From positions 1 through 22,696 of the forward strand of contig JAOPGA020001648.1 in NCBI GenBank assembly GCA_026419775.2: 22,696 nucleotides of DNA, read 5' to 3'. Below the pieces are notes generated by a model. It ran no database searches. It was given only the letters and a program-made list of their open reading frames with translations, and was not told the DNA's origin. The DNA comes from Acrasis kona. Taxonomy: Eukaryota > Heterolobosea > Eutetramitea > Acrasida > Acrasidae. Below, one piece after another: positions 17,838 through 22,696 of the stretch. The position numbers were made by a program, and so were the translations under genes. Positions within the stretch are counted from its first letter, which is position 1. Every line of letters starts with the position of its first letter.

Positions 17838-18938
17838 ATGTCAAAACAAAACTTGCTTGGAATACAAAAGGATGTACTGCTAAGACTGCTTCACCAACAC
17901 AGCAACAGAGACATTAATCAGTTAAAACCTTATCGCGTGGGTCAAATGTGGAAATGGATGTATAAGAAGGGTTCAAATTCGTTTGAAAGTATGGACGACT
18001 TGCCAAAATCGATCAGGACATCTCTATCTGAGAATTTTACGATACACCGTGGAAACATTGTAGATTCTACAAAATCAAAATCAGACCAAACAGTTAAATT
18101 TTTGATCGAACTTGAAGACAAGAAGCAAATAGAAGCAGTGTATATAAAACATGACCAATGGGGCACATTATGCGTATCATCCCAAGTTGGATGCTCGTTG
18201 AACTGCAGATTTTGCAAAACTGGGACTCAACCCATCTCACGGAACCTGACATCAGGGGAAATTGTTTCACAACTTTTAATTGCCCAAGCAGAGTTTAATG
18301 ATTTTAGACAGGAAAACAAAAAACCAAAAATAAATAACATTGTATTCATGGGGCAAGGAGAGCCTCTGTATAATTACAAAAACATTAAAGATGCTATTCA
18401 AATCATGACCTCTGAAGAAGGTTGTGAGATATCAAAACGAAAAATTACATTATCCACAAGTGGCGTAATTCCAGTCATGAAGAAGGCCATCAAGGATCTT
18501 GGTGTGAATTTAGCGGTAAGTCTACACGCAACCACTAATGAGATGAGAGACTATTTAGTTCCGTTGAACAAAATATTTCCAATAGAGCTTTTGATGGACA
18601 CCATTAGAGCGATGGCGGAGGATGACCTGAGGCACGTTACTTTTGAGTATGTAATGTTGAACAATGTAAATGACTCCATTCAAGACGCAGAAAGGTTAGT
18701 GGCGCTCCTCAAAAATCTGCAGTGCAGTGTGAACCTGATTGCTTTTAATGAGTGGGACGGAAGCGGGTTTACATGCACACCGGTTAAAAAAATACAAGAG
18801 TTTTCACAATACCTCTACAACAATAACATCAACGCGCCAGTAAGGTATTCCCATGGTTCAGATATCGATGCGGCATGCGGTCAGCTCAAGACTTCATTTG
18901 AACAAAAAAAACAGTTTATAGAGCGAACAACGAGTTGA
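17838..18938 (+). CDS. rlmN: RlmN-type radical-SAM 23S rRNA/tRNA adenine-C2 methyltransferase
   Basis: RlmN makes 2-methyladenosine in 23S rRNA (A2503 in E. coli) and some tRNAs, using two S-adenosylmethionines and a 4Fe-4S cluster. The 366 residues match bacterial length. Seen: the cluster motif C119-x3-C123-x2-C126 after CVSSQVG, the GEP-type motif MGQGEP at 171-176, KITLSTSG at 202-209, and the C-terminal DIDAACGQL holding C347, the Cys that carries the protein-RNA intermediate. All key residues are present. There is no intron and no clear organelle presequence, although mitochondrial rRNA would be the expected substrate. Base composition is like its neighbours, so any transfer from bacteria (perhaps with the mitochondrion) is old. 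The start is the first in-frame ATG. AATAAA lies at 18961-18966. Confidence 0.95.
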   Translation: MSKQNLLGIQKDVLLRLLHQHSNRDINQLKPYRVGQMWKWMYKKGSNSFESMDDLPKSIRTSLSENFTIHRGNIVDSTKSKSDQTVKFLIELEDKKQIEAVYIKHDQWGTLCVSSQVGCSLNCRFCKTGTQPISRNLTSGEIVSQLLIAQAEFNDFRQENKKPKINNIVFMGQGEPLYNYKNIKDAIQIMTSEEGCEISKRKITLSTSGVIPVMKKAIKDLGVNLAVSLHATTNEMRDYLVPLNKIFPIELLMDTIRAMAEDDLRHVTFEYVMLNNVNDSIQDAERLVALLKNLQCSVNLIAFNEWDGSGFTCTPVKKIQEFSQYLYNNNINAPVRYSHGSDIDAACGQLKTSFEQKKQFIERTTS

Positions 18939-19026
18939 TGATTCGAGATGTAATATGATCAATAAATATATTTGAACGTCTTCTGTTGTTTGGTATGACA
19001 AGTTAATTTCTTTACAATCAACTTCA

Positions 19027-19533
19027 ATGTCATTTTATGGCTATCATCTTATAAATCGCAGGGATCCTGGTGCAGATGGCGAAAAGAAACAACCTCACAT
19101 TGTATCGAATCAAGTCGCGGTAGAGGTTGCACCAACAGTGTTTTGGGCGCAACGTAAGGACAGATTATATATCACTGTCAACCTCCCTGGAGATGCACAG
19201 GCAGACTCTTTGAAGTTTTATGCAACAGATAATGATTTTAGGATTGTATGTGTGTATGATGCTAACAATTTAATTTTGCCAACTGATGTTACTTTCACCT
19301 TTTTTGCCCCCGTTCACGTGGGCAAGAGCGAATATAAGCAGAACAAAAGATCTCTTGTGTTTAATATGATTAAAAAAAATGCTGCCGATGAGTATTGGCC
19401 GAGACTATTTAAGAGCAAAGACAAGAAGCTGTGGTTAAATGTAGACCAAGAAAAGATTACCGACGAAGATGAGGAGCATCTCGACAAATACAAATGGTCA
19501 GGTGGTGTGGTAATTCCAAATTCAAACAAATAA
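19027..19533 (+). CDS. PTGES3: p23/Sba1-like Hsp90 co-chaperone with CS domain
   Basis: p23 binds the ATP-bound closed form of Hsp90 and slows client release in the cytosol. The protein has 168 residues. A CS-domain beta sandwich covers about 34-140, starting PTVFWAQRKDRLYI as in p23. The p23 signature WPRL is at 124-127, followed by the KLWLNVD strand (134-140) and an acidic DEDEE segment (147-151). The N-terminal 30 residues are an extension beyond the domain, and the usual long acidic tail is reduced. A plain CS protein of the Sgt1 or NudC type is less likely because of the WPRL signature. The AATAAA signal overlaps the stop (19529-19534). It converges on the small mitochondrial gene. Confidence 0.87.
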   Translation: MSFYGYHLINRRDPGADGEKKQPHIVSNQVAVEVAPTVFWAQRKDRLYITVNLPGDAQADSLKFYATDNDFRIVCVYDANNLILPTDVTFTFFAPVHVGKSEYKQNKRSLVFNMIKKNAADEYWPRLFKSKDKKLWLNVDQEKITDEDEEHLDKYKWSGGVVIPNSNK

Positions 19534-19649
19534 AGAATTTAACAAAACTGAACAAATCGTGTTTGACTTTTAAAGTTTCCTTGAGAATGGAATCATCAAA
19601 AAGTTCAATGAATACACATTTATTACATCTATACAAATTAAGCATCGGA

Positions 19650-19886
19650 TTATAGACTATCCGTAAATGCATCCCACCTAGTTTTTGCTGGTGGCTTCTT
19701 GTCGCTTTTAGACTTGTCTTGTTTTTCAGTGTCGAAAGTAATGTCGTTCTTGTACTCTCCACTTGCTAGGTCTTGGGCAGCGTTCAGTTTAATGGAGCTG
19801 TCCTTCTGTTTGTTCAATTCTGCTTCAGTCGTATACAAACGCATTACGACACATGTATTGGCTCTGCTCCTCAATACTCTCAACAT
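19650..19886 (-). CDS. Small protein with likely mitochondrial presequence
   Basis: Not recognised. The protein is 78 residues. The first about 19 residues (MLRVLRSRANTCVVMRLYT) are Arg-rich, lack acidic residues and contain RLY followed by T, a typical matrix-protease cleavage setting; this part of the call is fairly firm. The mature part is short, charged and Lys/Asp-rich, ending RWDAFTDSL. It could be a small respiratory-complex subunit or assembly factor, which I cannot confirm. The ATG at 19886 is the natural start. The 3' end lies only 116 bp from the end of the convergent p23 gene. Confidence 0.55.
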   Translation of the reverse strand: MLRVLRSRANTCVVMRLYTTEAELNKQKDSSIKLNAAQDLASGEYKNDITFDTEKQDKSKSDKKPPAKTRWDAFTDSL

Positions 19887-20600
19887 TGCTTTTGATTAAT
19901 CAATAATTTCCTGCTCAAAAATAGTCTTTGGTTAAAAATAAGATTTATTAGATCATAGTAAAGGCCAACTGAATCCGGCTCAAGAATCTTTAAAAATTTA
20001 TTTAATATCCGTTGGAGCAGCCAATGTCTCTATCCCAACACTCTGTACAGTAGGAAGGTCTATATCATCTTTGAGTTTTTTGTACGGGTTAGAATTATTT
20101 TAAATTCTTTTAACAATCCAAATTGCCCCCTTCAATACAGATAGCCAGTGCAATGTTAATAAATTATTCATTAATTCATTTCGGACAATTTAAATGGTTA
20201 GATGTTTAAATTCTTATGGCTTCCAGTGTGTTAATTTTGAAAATCGTTCCAAATGAGTTGTGCTTGTCATCAATATTCATTCAATGTTCCTGCATGTCGT
20301 CATGTTCTGCTTACTGCTATCACAAACCTTGCTTGGACTCGTAAGGTCCATAGTGGGGGAGATTGTTCTTTTTAAGTATCCCCTCGTCATACAATCATCT
20401 CTACATGGTTACTGTTATTTAAAATGTGCTGCGGCGCACATTTTTCATTCCTCTCCTGACCACATACAAAAGTTGACTCGCTTACTTTTGACTGGTATAT
20501 CTACATTTTCTATCCCACTCATAATTTACCTTCAACCAACTAAAGGTTATTTTGTAATACCCACATTCGAGAAATCAAATATTCTAAACACAACAGAGCA
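19887..20600. other. Intergenic upstream of U2, no firm gene
   Basis: No strong gene. Minus strand 20099-19998 is open for 33 codons and reads protein-like (ending GIETLAAPTDIK), perhaps an exon. A hydrophobic plus-strand frame runs from about 20284 into the U2 gene and is judged accidental. A hairpin group at 20334-20444 is listed separately. Confidence 0.4.
20334..20444. other. Hairpin group upstream of U2
   Basis: Three inverted repeats follow each other: TGGAC/GTCCA with a 7-nt loop (20334-20350), GGGGA/TCCCC with an 18-nt loop (20356-20383), and a perfect 9-bp stem AAAATGTGC/GCACATTTT with a 6-nt loop (20421-20444) followed by one more T. The last looks like a hairpin ending in a T run, which could stop RNA polymerase III. 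A second small RNA gene ahead of U2 is possible but unidentified. Confidence 0.3.
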
Positions 20601-20630
20601 TATAAAAACACAAATCACGACATATAAAAA
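20601..20630 (+). promoter_or_regulatory. Putative U2 core promoter with two TATA-like boxes
   Basis: TATAAAAA occurs at 20601-20608 (about -31 to -24 from the U2 start) and again at 20623-20630, within an 11-bp direct repeat spaced by 22 bp. The upstream copy is at normal TATA distance. Confidence 0.5.
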
Positions 20631-20631
20631 C

Positions 20632-20829
20632 ATCTTTCTCGGCTTCGGCTTAGATCAAGTGTAGTATCTGTTCTTATCTGATTAATATCTGATAGCGTCT
20701 CATAGAGCGCACGATGTTAACTTAATTTTTCTTAGGGGCTGATAGGTGTTGTCTCGCTGGAAACGGTTTGAGACACCTTATTGGCTGAATTGCCCTCATC
20801 TTGCACTAACCTTGAGGCGCAGTTCACCC
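20632..20829 (+). ncRNA. U2: U2 spliceosomal snRNA
   Basis: U2 pairs with the intron branch site in the spliceosome. The 5' part follows the universal sequence: ATC at the start, a GGC-TTCG-GCT stem-loop I, then GATCAAGTGTAGTATCTG with the branch-pairing GTAGTA at 20661-20666, and TTCTTATC. Stem IIa pairs TATC (20675-20678) with GATA (20691-20694) around TTAATATCT. Stem IIb is GCG-CTC/GAG-CGC with one bulged T (20695-20710). The Sm site is probably ATTTTTC near 20725-20731. Stem III (AGGTG..TCTC with GAGACACCT, 20744-20778) and stem IV (CCTCA/TGAGG, 20794-20817, loop TTGCACTAACC) follow in order. The 3' end near 20829 is set by analogy (CACCC, as in human) and may be off by several bases. Confidence 0.94.
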
Positions 20830-21044
20830 ATCCATTTAACTAAAATAAAATTATAGTAATAGTTTCAGTTCGTCCTGTATCTGACCGTATCTGAAGTTAT
20901 GCTGTATGGACGTGAGGGTGCACCTCACTTATGTATCTTGATCAACCAAACACACATTCATTTCGATATCGTTCGGCTCTTTACTCGATATTCAACCAAT
21001 TACATTTACTAGCATACAATAGTGGATTTTGATGCCTCCATTAG
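20830..21044. other. Spacer after U2 with a 6-bp hairpin
   Basis: GTGAGG/CCTCAC form a perfect 6-bp stem with a 5-nt loop at 20912-20928. GTATCTGA occurs twice just before it, and CGTCC can pair with GGACG around them. It may be a 3'-processing element of U2 or unrelated. No gene is seen. Confidence 0.35.
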
Positions 21045-21299
21045 CAGGATATAGAAAACGAGGAGCAAAAGTGGTTGTGTGATAAAGATGTACTTTATTT
21101 CAAATTCCTCCGAAGCATATCGGTTCGACATGCCTACCAAAATGCTCTATATAAGACATTTGAAGAAGGCCAATTGAAACTCAAAAAGTTTGGCACAATT
21201 GTCATACATTACGCAAGGCAAAAACAAATTGTCAAGCTCTGGTTCGATACATTTAGTTCAACAAAGTCTTTGGTAGAATCGCTAGACAGTTTAATGTAA
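21045..21299 (+). CDS. Possible terminal exon of an unassigned gene (partial)
   Basis: The frame is open from 21045 to the TAA at 21297-21299 (84 codons) and has no ATG near its start; it is preceded at once by ATTAG, a good 3' splice site. The translation is evenly protein-like, with basic and aromatic residues (YFKFLRSISVRHAYQNALYK, later HYARQKQ and LWFDTFSS). No upstream exon or family was found. The 3' end lies 11 bp from the end of the convergent F-box gene. It may equally be a gene fragment. Confidence 0.35.
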   Translation, partial: QDIENEEQKWLCDKDVLYFKFLRSISVRHAYQNALYKTFEEGQLKLKKFGTIVIHYARQKQIVKLWFDTFSSTKSLVESLDSLM

Positions 21300-21310
21300 T
21301 CGATATATCA

Positions 21311-21847
21311 TTATCGGTATATAATTGTACCTTTGAGATGAACAAAGGCTTCATCGGTAATCTGATTGCATCCATACATTACAAGAGTATGTATTCCTTT
21401 CAGATGAACAAACGCTGCATTAGTTATTTGTTTGCAACCGCCAATATGAAGAGTATGTATACCTTTGAGATGAACAAAGGCTTCATCGGTAATCTGATTG
21501 CATCCATACATTTTAAGAGCATGTATACCTTTGAGATGAACAAACGCTGCATTAGTTATTTGTTTGCAATTGTAAATGTTAAGGTTGTATATTCCCCTAA
21601 AACTTTCTTTTGTAATGTCTTCATCCGTGGCATTATCTAGAACAGTGTACAGCTTATTCGCTCTCTGATTTCTACTATATTTATTAATATCCCTGCATGT
21701 GCTACTTAATGCAATCCAACTCCTTGTACACATAAAAGACGCAATGTGAAATAAAATATCTTCACAGTCAAACACCAAACTTTTCTCATCATTCTTGCAT
21801 CTCTTTGTACCAACAGTATGGTACTTATTTCCATGATTTCTCTTCAT
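21311..21847 (-). CDS. F-box protein with short leucine-rich-repeat array
   Basis: The protein has 178 residues from the first ATG. An F-box-like segment at about 24-60 (LVFDCEDILFHIASFM, then WIALSSTCRDIN) would dock on Skp1 in an SCF ubiquitin ligase. From residue 94 there are four 22-residue LRR units beginning C94, C116, C138 and C160, of the form C-x-QIT-x-x-AFVHLKGIHTL. They alternate between a KQITNAA and a NQITDEA version. The fourth unit stops after VHLKG and ends in an unrelated TIIYR, so the array looks cut short; relatives of this kind normally carry more units. Target recognition by so short an array is doubtful. It lies convergent with the possible exon at 21045-21299. Confidence 0.75.
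   Translation of the reverse strand: MKRNHGNKYHTVGTKRCKNDEKSLVFDCEDILFHIASFMCTRSWIALSSTCRDINKYSRNQRANKLYTVLDNATDEDITKESFRGIYNLNIYNCKQITNAAFVHLKGIHALKMYGCNQITDEAFVHLKGIHTLHIGGCKQITNAAFVHLKGIHTLVMYGCNQITDEAFVHLKGTIIYR
21330..21568 (-). repeat. Tandem 66-bp LRR-coding units in a 132-bp dimer
   Basis: Four direct units of 66 bp, the last incomplete, form two nearly identical 132-bp dimers, showing that a two-unit block was duplicated recently. The conservation reaches the DNA level, so even the opposite strand is open across it. Confidence 0.85.
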
Positions 21848-22390
21848 TGATGACAGTCTATTGTCAATTTTTTGGTAAAACAAAAACTTTAACTTCTTCT
21901 AATTACTTAAATTTAAGTGTCGGCACAACTTTTTAAGTCCTTATGCTTAAACAATATTCAGCACCCCTTTGTTTGAATATTGCTCATCCTCTAGAGTGCG
22001 CAAGTGACGACCCGTTTCTTGAATTGTTGAACCAGGGTTAACAATTTCATAACAATCATAAGAGATTTTTACAGATATCCATAAAAATTTTAATTTGGGT
22101 GTTTTTTGAGTCACCATTCTACCTCATTCTACCGAAACTGATTGATTACGTTTTTAATGTTAGATTCGCCTCTGTTTTACTCTTTTGGATCTACCCCCTC
22201 CAAGATTAATTTTGTTTTGGTACTCATCTCACTTCCTTCACTTCTTTCATTATTCAGAAACTTCATCAATGTCGTAGAGCTCTTCATAATCGTGTGTATG
22301 TGTTGTCATTGACACAGAATAGGTTATAATATCATTAACAGGCTGGTAAATAGGTGCTATACTACTCAAAGTGAAATGTTTTTAAAAAAT
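21848..22390. other. Intergenic, AT-rich, no firm gene
   Basis: Holds the F-box gene promoter on its left. A minus-strand stretch open from about 22375 to 22250 ends in an acidic tail (DYEELYDIDEVSE) and could be a terminal exon, but it is only about 40 codons and has no partner exon. No repeat or RNA was recognised. Confidence 0.4.
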
Positions 22391-22393
22391 ACG

Positions 22394-22690
22394 AACAACA
22401 TCTTCTTGGTCCCTGCTGTTTACGAGCATCAGATCCTTTTGCTGTTACGTCTCTTGCTGGATGCTTTTGAGCTATGGGGTCTTAAAGTTAGTGTTGATAA
22501 ATCTAATTGAATCCCTAAGAAAGTTGTCAAATTTTCTCATTAACAACTTGATTTTTTCCGGCGTCTTGTCTTCGATAAGCCAGATATTATCGATGCCATC
22601 AATAAGGTGACGTTGATTTGTACCGAAGGTGTTTTGCCATTTCTGCAACCCCCTGTAAGCGATAGTATACTCGTGAGATTGGCAAAGTAA
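22394..22690 (+). mobile_element. Degraded non-LTR (LINE-type) reverse-transcriptase fragment
   Basis: One frame across 22394-22690 is protein-like apart from two in-frame stops. Its first part has LLLDAFELWGLKVSVDKS, the segment that follows the catalytic YADD box in LINE reverse transcriptases (leucines, then W-GL-x-V-x-x-K-S). The catalytic box itself should lie just before 22394 and is not recognisable. The later part is charged and aromatic with no motif I can place. Length and state fit an old, 5'-truncated, inactive LINE copy; it may continue past the window edge, although the frame closes at 22690. The family cannot be told. Confidence 0.5.
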
Positions 22691-22696
22691 AAATAA

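Noticed and set aside
20421-20446. Bacterial-type intrinsic terminator
   Set aside because: The hairpin plus T run has that shape, but the surroundings are eukaryotic; it is kept only as a possible polymerase III end.
20284-20664. Hydrophobic plus-strand frame that could be a membrane protein
   Set aside because: It runs through the U2 promoter and into U2 itself, has no conserved pattern, and overlaps hairpins.
21338-21640. 100-codon plus-strand repeat protein
   Set aside because: It is the shadow of the LRR units on the other strand, open only because the 66-bp unit is repeated.

Overview
The window is nuclear DNA from an AT-rich, gene-dense unicellular eukaryote. It carries COPII SEC24, cathepsin Z, an Hsp90 p23 co-chaperone, a flagellar TTC29 homologue and, on the plus strand near the right end, a U2 small nuclear RNA gene. 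TTC29 points to a lineage with motile flagella. Stops follow the standard code and no viral or bacterial gene block is present. The species cannot be named from sequence alone.

Layout, left to right. 1-0.9 kb: a 24-bp tandem repeat at the window edge, then a small unassigned gene that becomes continuous if two short introns are removed. 0.9-1.47 kb: non-coding, with a row of perfect hairpins. 1.47-4.6 kb: TTC29 (minus, two 38-nt introns) diverging from an AGC kinase (plus) with the DFD motif of the phototropin/Fpk1 group. 4.7-6.3 kb: two unassigned minus-strand genes, one small and basic, one disordered with an AT-hook-like patch. 6.7-9.95 kb: SEC24 (minus). 9.95-11.25 kb: a long gap. 11.25-12.8 kb: a RING/TRAF-zinc-finger/coiled-coil protein with seven almost identical WD40 repeats (minus). 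13.2-14.65 kb: minus-strand open frames that form no single gene. 14.8-16.0 kb: a Cys/His-rich protein with a possible IPT-like fold (plus). 16.8-19.5 kb: cathepsin Z, an RlmN-type radical-SAM RNA methyltransferase and p23, all plus. 19.65-19.89 kb: a small, probably mitochondrial protein (minus). 20.6-20.83 kb: U2 snRNA. 21.0-21.85 kb: a possible terminal exon and an F-box/LRR gene. 22.4-22.7 kb: a worn LINE reverse-transcriptase piece.

The strongest theme is splicing. Six introns supported or proposed here are only 36-51 nt long and carry TTAAC/TTAC/TAAC-like branch sites, and the window also holds the U2 RNA whose GUAGUA pairs with branch sites. The second theme is compact gene ends: AATAAA lies in or within a few bases of the stop codon in several genes. 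The third is rapid repeat turnover in ubiquitin-ligase-like genes, both the RING-WD40 and the F-box-LRR. No operon or defence-like system was found; these are mostly independent housekeeping and accessory genes.
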